A stretch of DNA of 56,905 nt from positions 1-56,905 of the forward strand of contig CAJMQE010000014.1 in assembly GCA_905215405.1 (NCBI GenBank), in the 5' to 3' direction. The notes under the pieces were generated by a model. That model was given only the letters and a program-made list of their open reading frames with translations. It did no database searches and had not been told where the DNA came from. Source of the stretch: an uncultured bacterium. Lineage in GTDB: Bacteria > Bacillota > Clostridia > Lachnospirales > Lachnospiraceae. Shown in pieces: positions 8,293 to 17,576 of this stretch; positions within the stretch are counted from its first letter, which is position 1; each line of letters starts with the position of its first letter. The position numbers were made by a program, and so were the translations under genes.

Positions 8293-8985
8293 TTATTTAT
8301 TATAGTTGCGCTCTCCAAAAATTGCAGTGCCAACTCTAACATGTGTTGCTCCTTCTTCAATGGCAACAATATAATCATTTGTCATACCCATAGACAAGAT
8401 ATCCATACTAACATTATCAATGTTTTTACTATTGATGTCAACACATAATTGTTTTAATCCCCTAAAATATTTGCGATTTTCCTCAGGATTCTCCACATAT
8501 GGAGCACTTGTCATCAGGCCTCTGATTCTAATGGATGGAAGTTTGGAAGCTTCTCTTATAAAATCTTCTGTCTCTTCCGCCTTAAAACCAAACTTTGTTT
8601 CCTCATTTGCAATATTTACTTCTACAAGAATATCAACGAGTCGATTATGCTTTACAGCTTCTTTACTGATTTCTTCTGCAAGTCGCATGGAATCTACAGA
8701 ATGAATTAAAGTTGTATTTTCTATAATGTACTTCACTTTATTTCTCTGCAGATGTCCGATCATATGCCATTCAATATCTTTTGGCATTTCTTCGTATTTC
8801 TGACACATTTCCTGTACTTTATTTTCACCAAATTTACGAATACCACAGTCATAGATTTCTTTGACCATTGATACTGGTTTTGTTTTACTTACAGCAATCA
8901 GAGTGACAGCATCTCTGTCACGGCCACTTCTCTTACAAGCATCTGTAATGTTTATCTCTACTTCCTTCAAATTTTCTGATAACAT
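8293..8985 (-). CDS. yggS: YggS/YlmE-family pyridoxal phosphate homeostasis protein
   Basis: A single-domain, alanine-racemase-fold PLP protein that helps balance B6 vitamers. VTLIAVSKTKPV holds the PLP lysine; FGENKVQEM, EWHMIGHLQRNKVKYI and LSMGMTNDY follow. The longest frame opens with GTG at 9027, but the ATG at 8985 is preceded by AGGTGA at proper distance and gives 230 residues, the normal length. It lies directly upstream of sepF, as in many Firmicutes. Confidence 0.9.
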   Translation of the reverse strand: MLSENLKEVEINITDACKRSGRDRDAVTLIAVSKTKPVSMVKEIYDCGIRKFGENKVQEMCQKYEEMPKDIEWHMIGHLQRNKVKYIIENTTLIHSVDSMRLAEEISKEAVKHNRLVDILVEVNIANEETKFGFKAEETEDFIREASKLPSIRIRGLMTSAPYVENPEENRKYFRGLKQLCVDINSKNIDNVSMDILSMGMTNDYIVAIEEGATHVRVGTAIFGERNYNK

Positions 8986-9045
8986 ATCATTCACCTGACT
9001 TTTCTTTCTATCTATTTTGAAATTCACGATCTACTAAATATCTGA

Positions 9046-10440
9046 TTAGTAGATCATGACATTTTCATCTGTTTTTTCTCCATCCAGAATAATTCTGTCA
9101 TATGCAGATATTCCGTAGGAAATTCCTTTCTTTACAATACAGTACTCATTATTCTGATCAATAATATCTACTCTTTTAAATACTGTATAGCCGGTATTAA
9201 CACAGTAAACGCCGGTAAGTGTACCAAGTGTACCAATTGGATACTTTTGAGTAGCAGAATCGGTCATTACAATATTTTCACCTGGACTAAAATCAGATGT
9301 CTTGACATAACATAGATCATCTTTAACTGCATAGATGTCAGCATCTCTGAACTCTACGACCGTCTGATTATCTGCATTTGTATATTCAACAAGGAAACCA
9401 TTTGTGTTACTATTGCCACCTGTTGTCATATATTCTTTTGGAATTGTATAGAAATCCTTCTCAACAAGAGATGTAACAGGCACTTTCAGTCCTTGATTAT
9501 CCGAAGCCATGATTTCAATATTTAAAAATCGTTCTGTTGCGTATCGGATCATATACTTTCCAAGACTGAGTTTTCCATACTGATTCCCGTTTACATTGAT
9601 AATTTCAATGTTTGCATTGGTTACTACATTATCTTTATCAAATTTGATACTAACGGCAGTTTTCTTGTCCAGCTCGTTCTTATCAATATCTTCCTGTGTC
9701 AACGGAATGATCACAGACCACTCTTCGCTTGTAATTAATTTGTAAGCAGGCTTGTCCGCTACAATCAGTTCTTCTGCTTCCAGATTCTGTTTTGTATAAT
9801 TCTTCTTATCGAACAAAGATGATGTAATCTGATCCTGTGTCAGATCTTCATATCCATCGACCGCATAAACAACAATACCACTGGTATCGGTCTTAACTGT
9901 CTGGAACAGATTCTGGCTGCCAGTACTACTTACAATGGAATCGAGATTGTTGACAAGATTTTCATTGATAGACTGTAGAACCGTTGCATTTACATCTGTT
10001 TTTAGATCATAAACACTGGAAAAGGTATCTTTCGTGTAATCTGATTTAAAATTATTCAGTGTTGTTTTAATCACTTTCAGATTTGCATCAGATAACGTAT
10101 TTTCATCGCTGTTTGAATTTGATAGAAGATCGGATACACGTCCTGTTTCATCGACAGTGTAGATCGTATCTCCAACTTTTGCTTTCACGCCTTCTCTTAA
10201 GTAATAATTAATATTACCAGAGAAAGCAGAATTATAAACTTTTTCACTTCTTAAAGCAATTCCTGTATAAGAACTGTTCGATGTCAGTGAACCAGTCTCT
10301 ACTTCATAAGTTTTTACCTTTGTTTTTGATAAATACATTCCTGCGAATGCAATCAGGTATATTAAAATAATTGTAAAAATGATCATTGCCGCACGAGGCT
10401 TTTTTCGGAATTTTACAACATTTTTTCTTTTTCCAGCCAT
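9046..10440 (-). CDS. HlyD-like membrane protein of the division cluster
   Basis: 464 residues. A basic N-terminus (KRKNVVKFRKKPR) precedes one membrane segment (about 18-38), then an extracytoplasmic part. An early beta-rich stretch (YEVETGSLTSNSSYTGIALR and REGVKAKVGDTIYTVD) looks like the biotinyl-lipoyl half of HlyD-type adaptor proteins. I recall such HlyD-like proteins next to yggS-sepF in Clostridia; the function is unknown, and no transporter genes are adjacent. It is the first gene of the operon running left; a promoter is predicted at 10468-10496. GGAGG is 7 bp before the ATG. Confidence 0.7.
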   Translation of the reverse strand: MAGKRKNVVKFRKKPRAAMIIFTIILIYLIAFAGMYLSKTKVKTYEVETGSLTSNSSYTGIALRSEKVYNSAFSGNINYYLREGVKAKVGDTIYTVDETGRVSDLLSNSNSDENTLSDANLKVIKTTLNNFKSDYTKDTFSSVYDLKTDVNATVLQSINENLVNNLDSIVSSTGSQNLFQTVKTDTSGIVVYAVDGYEDLTQDQITSSLFDKKNYTKQNLEAEELIVADKPAYKLITSEEWSVIIPLTQEDIDKNELDKKTAVSIKFDKDNVVTNANIEIINVNGNQYGKLSLGKYMIRYATERFLNIEIMASDNQGLKVPVTSLVEKDFYTIPKEYMTTGGNSNTNGFLVEYTNADNQTVVEFRDADIYAVKDDLCYVKTSDFSPGENIVMTDSATQKYPIGTLGTLTGVYCVNTGYTVFKRVDIIDQNNEYCIVKKGISYGISAYDRIILDGEKTDENVMIY

Positions 10441-10467
10441 TCTAGTCCTCCGAAATTTTCTTTCACT

Positions 10468-10496
10468 ATTGTAGCATTTTCGCTATTAGGATACAA
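10468..10496 (-). promoter_or_regulatory. predicted sigma-A promoter of the HlyD-like/yggS/sepF operon
   Basis: Minus strand: -35 TTGTAT (10491-10496), 17-bp spacer, extended -10 TGC-TACAAT (hexamer 10468-10473). It lies 28 bp before the HlyD-like start codon and faces left. Motif match only. Confidence 0.55.
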
Positions 10497-10603
10497 GCCC
10501 AAACCCTTGTTTTTTCAAATTATTACCATCATAGAATACCAATAAATTGTAATAATAATAAAAGTAATATCAAATTACATTCACATATAAAGGAGGATGT
10601 ACA

Positions 10604-10822
10604 ATGAATTCAAAATGCTTGGATTATACTGCTCTTACCATCGTAATCATAGGAGCAATCAATTGGGGCCTTATTGGTTTCTTTAATTTTAATCTAGTTT
10701 CATTTCTTTTCGGTGCTTCTACCTGGTTAAGCAGAATCATATATGCCGTTGTTGGTGTATGTGGTATCTACATTATCAGTGCATATGGCCGAATTGGAGA
10801 ATTTGGTGGTTCCCACGCTTAA
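10604..10822 (+). CDS. DUF378 small membrane protein
   Basis: 72 residues, with two membrane segments (about 9-32 and 43-64). The sequence DYTALTIVIIGAINWGLIGFF matches the DUF378 family, which has no known function. AAAGGAGG precedes the ATG. It is the only plus-strand gene recognised in the window, divergent from the HlyD-like gene and ending in a bidirectional terminator. It is therefore a single-gene transcription unit inserted between two large leftward operons. Confidence 0.85.
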   Translation: MNSKCLDYTALTIVIIGAINWGLIGFFNFNLVSFLFGASTWLSRIIYAVVGVCGIYIISAYGRIGEFGGSHA

Positions 10823-10841
10823 AATGTACAATTTTCTCATT

Positions 10842-10879
10842 AAAAATCCCCATCACAATCGAATGTGGTGGGGATTTTT
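10842..10879. terminator. bidirectional terminator between DUF378 and mgsA
   Basis: A 16-bp stem with one G-T pair (arms 10842-10857 and 10864-10879) and a 6-base loop, flanked by A-run and T-run. It can stop the plus-strand DUF378 transcript and the minus-strand mreB-to-mgsA operon, whose last gene ends at 10892. Confidence 0.9.
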
Positions 10880-10891
10880 AATAATGTATTT

Positions 10892-11287
10892 TTATTGGTA
10901 GATTTCTCTCCATTCCATATCACCTCTATCCAGTGACTTGATCAGCAACTCAGCTGTTGCAAGATTGGTAGCCAACGGAATGTTATACATATCACATAAA
11001 CTGAAAATATTATTAAAATCAGGTTCATGTGACTGAGGATTTAATGGATCCCTTAAAAAAATAACAAGATCGATCTGGTTATGTTCAATCTGAGAACATA
11101 ACTGCTGTTCCCCACCAAGATGACCGGCAAGGAATTTATGAATCGAAAGATTGGTAACCTCTTCGATAAGCCGACCTGTTGTACCAGTAGCAAATAACTG
11201 GTTTTTATTAAGAATTCCACGATATGCAATACAGAAATTCTGCATAAGTTTCTTTTTTGAATCATGCGCAATTAAACCAATGTTCAT
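10892..11287 (-). CDS. mgsA: methylglyoxal synthase
   Basis: 131 residues. Converts dihydroxyacetone phosphate to methylglyoxal and phosphate, bypassing lower glycolysis. Family motifs are GLIAHD near the start, FATGTTGRLI, AGHLGGEQQ, FLRDPLNPQSHEPD and IPLATNLATAELL. The family's catalytic Asp (D71 in the E. coli enzyme, GGDQQ) is Glu here (E60). This may be a lineage variant, since I recall the same change in other Clostridia. It is the last gene of the min-rodA operon, 14 bp after rodA. Confidence 0.93.
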   Translation of the reverse strand: MNIGLIAHDSKKKLMQNFCIAYRGILNKNQLFATGTTGRLIEEVTNLSIHKFLAGHLGGEQQLCSQIEHNQIDLVIFLRDPLNPQSHEPDFNNIFSLCDMYNIPLATNLATAELLIKSLDRGDMEWREIYQ

Positions 11288-11301
11288 AAGTTCTTCTCCT
11301 C

Positions 11302-12420
11302 CTAATCATCATATGACTGTCTTTGCAGACATATATTTAAAACAATTCCCATTCCTCCGAATAAAGTTACAAGAGAACTTAATCCGTAACTGATGAATGG
11401 AAGCGGTAATCCTGTATTAGGCAGCAACCTTGTTGCAACGCCAATATTGATAAATGTTTGAAATGTTATAAATGAAGCCATACCACAGCAGATAAGTCTT
11501 CCTGTAAAATCTTTTGCTCGAATTGCTGCGATTACGCATTCCAGAATTATTAGAGCCAGAAGCAGAAGAATTACACAACCACCAACGAAACCTAATTCTT
11601 CACCAACTACCGCAAATATAAAGTCAGTCTGTGCTTCAGCAATATAGCCGGCATTTTTAATAGATGAAGCATCATCGTTATTTAATCCTTTACCATTCAA
11701 CTGGCCAGATCCTATTGCCTGTTCTGCATAATTCTGCTGATAGGACGTTTCATCATAATTCTCTGGATCAATAAAAGCCATAATACGGTTTTTCTGATAA
11801 TACTTAAAAAAGAATGGATTTTCCTGCTGAACATCAATAAAAAGAATGGCGCCGATGGGCACAAGAATTGCCAATGCTATCCCCATTATTTTATAACTTA
11901 ATCCAGCACAATACAATACCGTAAATAAAATCATACAAATCAGAACTGTTGTACTTAAATCAGGCTGTGATACGATCAATGCAATTGGAACCATAAGCAG
12001 CAATGCAACGATCAAAAGAAATTTGTAAGTATTCAGCTGTTTTCTTCCCATTGATAAAATCTTTGCAAGGAACAGGATCAAAAAGACCTTTGCAAATTCA
12101 GATGGCTGAATTGAAATGGAATCTGATTTGATTTCAATCCATCTCTGTGCACCACCAACTTTTTTGCCAAAAAATTTTACTGATAATAATAGGATAATAT
12201 TAACAGCATATATGACCCAGTAGTATTTCAGTATCCAATTGTAATCAATTAACGATAATACGAACATCATGACTAAGCAGACCACAAGTCCAATACACTG
12301 TTTAATTGCATAGGACTCATCCTTCGCACTATTGATTACTGCGACGCCAATGCCAGAGGCTAGGATCATCCAGATAATCAATCTGAAATTATAGAAACGT
12401 AATTGATACTTTTTAAACAT
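11302..12420 (-). CDS. rodA: rod-shape SEDS peptidoglycan polymerase RodA
   Basis: 372 residues, multi-spanning. SEDS proteins polymerise glycan strands from lipid II together with a class B PBP. Motifs include GGAQRWIEI, ISIQPSEFAKV, QPDLSTT and the C-terminal GLPLPFISYGLSS. It lies downstream of minE and in the same operon as mreBCD and the PBP2 gene, which argues for the elongation (RodA) rather than the division (FtsW) role. Confidence 0.92.
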   Translation of the reverse strand: MFKKYQLRFYNFRLIIWMILASGIGVAVINSAKDESYAIKQCIGLVVCLVMMFVLSLIDYNWILKYYWVIYAVNIILLLSVKFFGKKVGGAQRWIEIKSDSISIQPSEFAKVFLILFLAKILSMGRKQLNTYKFLLIVALLLMVPIALIVSQPDLSTTVLICMILFTVLYCAGLSYKIMGIALAILVPIGAILFIDVQQENPFFFKYYQKNRIMAFIDPENYDETSYQQNYAEQAIGSGQLNGKGLNNDDASSIKNAGYIAEAQTDFIFAVVGEELGFVGGCVILLLLALIILECVIAAIRAKDFTGRLICCGMASFITFQTFINIGVATRLLPNTGLPLPFISYGLSSLVTLFGGMGIVLNICLQRQSYDD

Positions 12421-12437
12421 AATAGCACCTTTTCAAC

Positions 12438-12722
12438 TTATTTTTGTGACTGCTGTCCGTTCTTTAAATCCCTGATTGGGATATTTGCAAATAAAGCAGG
12501 AACAGAACCATTATTATTTTCAGATTCTGTCTGCGTAATCTGTATATCAAGACCTTCGGCATCGATTACCATATATTTGGAAATCACCTTAATGATATCA
12601 TTTTTGATCATTTCCATGACCTCTGGTGAACAGTTCGCCCTGTCAGATACAAGTAATAATTTTAATCTGTCTTTTGCGACATCACCAGAGCTTTTCTTTT
12701 TAAAAAAATCAAACAAGCTCAT
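12438..12722 (-). CDS. minE: cell division topological specificity factor MinE
   Basis: 94 residues. MinE stimulates MinD ATPase and gives Min oscillation. The amphipathic N-terminus MSLFDFFKKK is followed by KDRLKLLLVSDRANCSPEVM, the anti-MinCD helix region. It is 17 bp after minD. Having MinE rather than only DivIVA is seen in many Clostridia. Confidence 0.92.
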   Translation of the reverse strand: MSLFDFFKKKSSGDVAKDRLKLLLVSDRANCSPEVMEMIKNDIIKVISKYMVIDAEGLDIQITQTESENNNGSVPALFANIPIRDLKNGQQSQK

Positions 12723-12739
12723 TGTTGCTCCTCCTTAGA

Positions 12740-13531
12740 TTAATTCTTTTTGAATATACCAGAAAGTTTCTGCCAGAAACTACTCTTATTATTTAAATCA
12801 AGAAGTGGTACCTGTTCCCCTAAAACACGTTTACAAATGTTCATATAAGCTTGTCCTGCAAGGCTGTCATCACCTACAAGTGGTTCGCCCTGGTTGGTTG
12901 CAATAACGATGTGTTCATCGTCTGGTACTGCACCGATTAAATTGACAGAAAGGATATCTACAACATCATCAATTGACATCATATCACCTCTGGAAACCAT
13001 ATCCATTCTGATTCTGTTTACGATCAGATCTGTTCGTTTCATGTCATTTGCTTCAAGCAGTCCGATAATTCTGTCTGCATCCCTGATTGCTGATACTTCC
13101 GGTGTTGTTACTACCAAAGCTCTGTCGGCACCGGCAATTGCATTCTTGAATCCCTGTTCAATACCTGCAGGGCAGTCGAGAATTATGTAATCGAACTCTT
13201 CTCTGAGTTCATCAGTAAGCTTTTTCATCTGCTCAGGTGTAACAGATGTCTTATCTCTTGTCTGTGCAGATGGTAACAGGAAAAGATTCTGATAACGCTT
13301 GTCCTTGATCAATGCCTGTTTTGGTCTGCAATTTCCTTCTACAACATCAACAAGATTATAAACGATCCTGTTTTCAAGACCCATAACAACATCAAGGTTA
13401 CGAAGTCCGATATCTGTATCAATTAAAACAACTTTTTTGTTTAATTTCGCTAATCCTGTTCCTACATTTGCTGATGTAGTTGTTTTACCAACGCCACCCT
13501 TACCAGATGTAACTACAATTACTTCACTCAT
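12740..13531 (-). CDS. minD: septum site-determining ATPase MinD
   Basis: 263 residues. Deviant Walker A SGKGGVGKTTTSANVG, switch I LIDTDIGLRNLDVVMGL and YIILDCPAGIE identify MinD. ATP-bound dimers bind the membrane by a C-terminal amphipathic helix (here about LSGIFKKN) and recruit MinC to block FtsZ away from mid-cell. A good AGGAGG site lies upstream. Operon order is minC, minD, minE. Confidence 0.96.
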   Translation of the reverse strand: MSEVIVVTSGKGGVGKTTTSANVGTGLAKLNKKVVLIDTDIGLRNLDVVMGLENRIVYNLVDVVEGNCRPKQALIKDKRYQNLFLLPSAQTRDKTSVTPEQMKKLTDELREEFDYIILDCPAGIEQGFKNAIAGADRALVVTTPEVSAIRDADRIIGLLEANDMKRTDLIVNRIRMDMVSRGDMMSIDDVVDILSVNLIGAVPDDEHIVIATNQGEPLVGDDSLAGQAYMNICKRVLGEQVPLLDLNNKSSFWQKLSGIFKKN

Positions 13532-13581
13532 TAAAAAAATCCTCCTACATTATTAACATATTATATTTGATTTTATTTTTA

Positions 13582-14256
13582 TTAAAGTCTAATATCTGAC
13601 AAAACTTCTTTTTCAAGTTTTTCTATGTATATATTTCCTTCTTCGACATATGCTATCTTCGATTCGGAAACTTTCGATTTTCCTTTTGTTAACGTTCCAT
13701 CAGAACATCTTGCAATTACATCCCCAATTCTGATCTGCATTGGTTCCATTTCAATTGCTACCACAAATGCATTCTGATTCCCGGAAGCTCCAGCAAAAAC
13801 ATTGCCTTTCAGGGAACCCAGTACAATAACATTGCCCTTGGCAATGATCTTCCCACCCGGATTCACATCACCAAGTACAATAATACTGCTTTCAGACTCA
13901 AGTACCTGACCTGAACGAAGCGTACCTTTGTAAAACTGGCCTGTATGTGCTGCCTGATCTTCAAGCTTAGACTTAACGATCTTACGGAAGAATTCCTGAC
14001 GCATGCTGTCGTGATCGATCACACATACGACATTTAATTCAGATTCTTTTGCTATAATATCAAGAATCTGTCTTTCTTCGTCGGCATTTAACTCTCTGCC
14101 TTCAAATGACAAAGCAATATTTGCTTTGTCAAAGAATTTGGAGGCACTACGAAATTTTTCTATAACTAGTTCTTTCACTTGGTCAAATTCAATATTTTCA
14201 TCAAGGTGGATAATCATACCATCCTTATTCCCCTTTATCACTACTGAATTATTCAA
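13582..14256 (-). CDS. minC: septum site-determining protein MinC
   Basis: 224 residues. The N-terminal domain (about 1-100) is FtsZ-inhibiting; the C-terminal beta-helix (about 110-210; SGQVLESESSIIVLGDVNPG, IAKGNVIVLGSLKGNVFAG, EMEPMQIRIGDVIAR) dimerises and binds MinD. It lies 41 bp after the PBP2 gene and 51 bp before minD. Confidence 0.93.
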   Translation of the reverse strand: MNNSVVIKGNKDGMIIHLDENIEFDQVKELVIEKFRSASKFFDKANIALSFEGRELNADEERQILDIIAKESELNVVCVIDHDSMRQEFFRKIVKSKLEDQAAHTGQFYKGTLRSGQVLESESSIIVLGDVNPGGKIIAKGNVIVLGSLKGNVFAGASGNQNAFVVAIEMEPMQIRIGDVIARCSDGTLTKGKSKVSESKIAYVEEGNIYIEKLEKEVLSDIRL

Positions 14257-14296
14257 TTTGCTCCCACCTCTATTCTGTTATAAAATTCTAGTCTTA

Positions 14297-17059
14297 TCAC
14301 TTTAGTCCATAATAATCCTTATAGATCTCCGCTGTCAACTCCCCGACACGGGCAGATGAATAACCATTCTGAATAACAACAGACATGGCAATTTCTGGAT
14401 TATTTGCTGGCGCATAACTGATGAATGTTGCATGATCAGGATGTTTTGTACTTTCCTGAGCTGTACCAGATTTACCAGCTATATTCAGACTGCTGAGTGA
14501 ACTAAATGCGGTTGTATTCTGAATAACCATTTTCATACCTGAACTTACAGCATTCCATGTGGAGCTGCTGACGTCCATGACATTGGTAACTTCAGGCTCA
14601 TTTTCACTAATTACATTACCGTCATAATCTGTGATCTTATCGATCAAAGTCAGTTTATAATTTGTTCCGCTTGTAGCAAGCGTAGACACATATCTGGCAA
14701 GATTTACGGCTGAATAGTTGTGATTACCCTGACCAATCGCAGATGGAATTGCATTGATATTAGATGCCTGTGGCTCTTTCTCGTAAATTTCAACTCCTGA
14801 TTTGGTTGCAAGGCCAAGCTGTTCTGCATAATTTTGCAAAATTGAAGTACCTTTTGTACTGTTATACTTTCCATTATCCATTGCAAGTCTGTATCCGACT
14901 GTATAGAAGAATACATTACATGAATCTCTGATTGCGGTCGAAACCGTTTCAGCGCCATGTCCACTTGGATAGATCCAGCATTTTGGAGATGGTGTAACCT
15001 GTGTAAAGGAACCTGAGCAGTAAATGCTCTCTCCAGTGCTGATAACGCCTTCTTCCAGACCTGCAATTGCTGAAGTAGGTTTAAATATAGAACCTGGGGC
15101 AGTCTGCGCAGTCGTTGCTCTATTAATCAGTGGATTGGATTTATCTGTTCTTAACTGACTGTAGTAAGATGCATCTACAGTACCAGATAATTTGTTATTA
15201 TCATAACTTGGATAGGATACCATTGCAAGTACCTGCCCATTTTGTGGATTTGTAATAACGGCAGAACCTGAACATGGTTCAAGTGCAAGCTGTGCTGGTG
15301 TGATTTCCTTATTTGTAATCTTAGTGATCATAAAACTGTAAGCACTCATTGCGCCTGAATTAAGAGATGCATAGTCAGCATCGCTGGTGTCAAGTACACC
15401 CTGTTCATAGAGCATCATACAAATCTGTCTGCCAGATAGGGCACCGGTCTGAACCAGTGTTTTATAAATCTTCTTCTGAAATTCTGAATCTGTCTGGATC
15501 GTATCCATGACATAATCAACAATTGTGTTGTAAGATTCCTGAAGACTTGTATACTGTTCAGTTGGAAGCTTTGACATATCGACCCAGTTCTGTGAAATTG
15601 CATAAGTAAGGAATTCTTCCAGACTGATGGTTGAATTCTGCCAGTTCAGATAGGTCTCGTCATTTGTATCAATGGCATCTGTATTAATTATACCATTAGT
15701 TTTCAACATCGAATAGATATAATCAACATAAAGTTGTTTTTCTTCACCCAGACTACTATATACAGTAGGTGAATCTGTCAGTTCGCTTCTTACCATATCC
15801 ATGACCTGACTCTGTTTTCCAAGGAATGTCTGATATACCTGACTTTGAATCCCAGAATCGGCTTTTGCTATTTTGTCAAGTTTGACAATGTTATTGTCAA
15901 GCAGCGCGAAATATACATTTTTGATTGGAATATAGATATCATTGACTGAACCATCACTCTTATAGGTATAGGTCTGATCACTATCTGTGATCTTAGATAA
16001 AAGAATCTCAACAATTTTATCTTCAATTTCCTGATATACTTTCTTCTGCAGATTAATATCAATTGTAAGATATACATCATGACCTGGAGAAGGATCCGTC
16101 TGATCTACGACTTCTGTTATACGTCCAACTGTATCGACATAAACGGTCTTGCTTCCTTTTGTACCCTGCAATTCTGTTTCCAGAGATTGTTCAATACCTG
16201 ATTTACCGACGGTATCATTTGCTTCGTACTGATCATTTTGTGCCTGCAGATCTTCCAGCTCACTAGAAGATACATTTCCTGTATATCCTAAGATATGAGC
16301 AGTATAAATACTATCTACATAACGTCTGATGTATTCTTCCTCTACTGTTACGCCGACAAGTTCTTCTGAATTTTCAAGAATTGCAGCAACAGTTGCATCA
16401 GATACTTCATATGATATTGTAAATGTCATATAACGATTATAGGAATTTGCGGACATATAACGTCTCAGATTCAGTATTTCAAGACGGTTGGCTACCGGAT
16501 ATTCATCAGAAACATTGTATTTCTCATCTGAACACAAGTAATCGAACAGCTGCTGTGCTGTTGTATTTTTTTGTTCATCGGTCAGATCATTTACTGATTT
16601 GGCACCATAAATATCCCTAAGGAACCGAAGAAGTGTATTATCTTCGATATTGTATTCGAGATTTCCATCTTCATCTAATACGATTGGAAAGTCATTGGTG
16701 ATCTGATCGCCATTGCTTTCGATAATATTAATTGTTTTATTGATTGCTTCATTAATAGTAGCGTTCTTAACATCATTTGATGAATATGTACCACTATCAC
16801 TTATCTTAACAGAGTAAGCCAGATCGTTGTAAGCCAACAGAACTCCATTTCTATCGAAAATTCTTCCTCTTGTTGCTTCAACGCTGGTTGTTTTTTTTAT
16901 GGAATCAGATAAATTATCCACGTATGATTCTCCATTAATTATCTGAAGATTGAATAATCTGTTTATGATAACTGCAAATAATATAATAAATACGAGAATC
17001 ATTGGTAATAATCTGGATTTCAAAAAGCTTAAAATATATTCCAGGATTTCTTTAATCAA
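14297..17059 (-). CDS. mrdA: penicillin-binding protein 2 (elongation transpeptidase), enlarged
   Basis: 920 residues, far longer than E. coli PBP2 (633). It has an N-terminal membrane segment (about 16-37), then a pedestal domain, then the transpeptidase. The active-site motifs are S657-I-F-K660 (GSIFKPTSAI), S713-C-N715 and K863-S-G (GKSGTAQE). Between the conserved stretches VYLTIDINLQKKV and GSAVITNPQNGQVLAMVSYP lies roughly 250 residues of mostly helical, Asp/Ser/Gln-rich sequence not found in classical PBP2. It cross-links peptidoglycan with RodA and MreBCD, whose genes flank it. It overlaps mreD by 8 bp. Confidence 0.9.
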   Translation of the reverse strand: MIKEILEYILSFLKSRLLPMILVFIILFAVIINRLFNLQIINGESYVDNLSDSIKKTTSVEATRGRIFDRNGVLLAYNDLAYSVKISDSGTYSSNDVKNATINEAINKTINIIESNGDQITNDFPIVLDEDGNLEYNIEDNTLLRFLRDIYGAKSVNDLTDEQKNTTAQQLFDYLCSDEKYNVSDEYPVANRLEILNLRRYMSANSYNRYMTFTISYEVSDATVAAILENSEELVGVTVEEEYIRRYVDSIYTAHILGYTGNVSSSELEDLQAQNDQYEANDTVGKSGIEQSLETELQGTKGSKTVYVDTVGRITEVVDQTDPSPGHDVYLTIDINLQKKVYQEIEDKIVEILLSKITDSDQTYTYKSDGSVNDIYIPIKNVYFALLDNNIVKLDKIAKADSGIQSQVYQTFLGKQSQVMDMVRSELTDSPTVYSSLGEEKQLYVDYIYSMLKTNGIINTDAIDTNDETYLNWQNSTISLEEFLTYAISQNWVDMSKLPTEQYTSLQESYNTIVDYVMDTIQTDSEFQKKIYKTLVQTGALSGRQICMMLYEQGVLDTSDADYASLNSGAMSAYSFMITKITNKEITPAQLALEPCSGSAVITNPQNGQVLAMVSYPSYDNNKLSGTVDASYYSQLRTDKSNPLINRATTAQTAPGSIFKPTSAIAGLEEGVISTGESIYCSGSFTQVTPSPKCWIYPSGHGAETVSTAIRDSCNVFFYTVGYRLAMDNGKYNSTKGTSILQNYAEQLGLATKSGVEIYEKEPQASNINAIPSAIGQGNHNYSAVNLARYVSTLATSGTNYKLTLIDKITDYDGNVISENEPEVTNVMDVSSSTWNAVSSGMKMVIQNTTAFSSLSSLNIAGKSGTAQESTKHPDHATFISYAPANNPEIAMSVVIQNGYSSARVGELTAEIYKDYYGLK

Positions 17060-17570
17060 AACTCTTCGCTCTCCTTCTATCCTTTTTGTTCAGACGCTTG
17101 TTCAGGAACGAAAGCGGTCTGTATAGAACCACCATTACCAACAGGTTATATACCAACTCCGGTATAATAAATCTACTCATGTAATAAATAACATCAAGCC
17201 TGTTATGTAACAATAAATTACCAATATATGAAATGAATCCAAAGCCAAATGAAGCTATGCTTAAAATGAACAGTGGAATTAACATTTCTTCCTCCTCATA
17301 TTTCTGATAAAAACAACCTGCAAGAAAACCTGTATACATAAATACAAGCGATGAAAAGCCAATGACATTGTTGGAAAACAGGTCATACATAAGTCCACTT
17401 ATAAGACCTACGTAAATGCCTTCATTCTTTCCATGTAAAAATCCAAATATAACCGGCAGAATAATCAGGAAATTCGGTGATATTCCACCAATTGCTATGG
17501 CATTTCCAAAGGTACACTGCAGTAAATAACATAATAAAATTAAGATTAATTCACTTAGTTTTCTTTTCAT
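17052..17570 (-). CDS. mreD: rod shape-determining protein MreD
   Basis: 172 residues, with five or six membrane segments. Typical of the family are GNAIAIGGISPNFLIILPVI and GKNEGIYVGLISGLMYDLF. It links MreC and the elongation machinery in the membrane. It is between mreC (6 bp upstream) and the PBP2 gene (8-bp overlap), indicating tight coupling. Confidence 0.9.
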   Translation of the reverse strand: MKRKLSELILILLCYLLQCTFGNAIAIGGISPNFLIILPVIFGFLHGKNEGIYVGLISGLMYDLFSNNVIGFSSLVFMYTGFLAGCFYQKYEEEEMLIPLFILSIASFGFGFISYIGNLLLHNRLDVIYYMSRFIIPELVYNLLVMVVLYRPLSFLNKRLNKKDRRRAKSFD

Positions 17571-17576
17571 AAGGCA

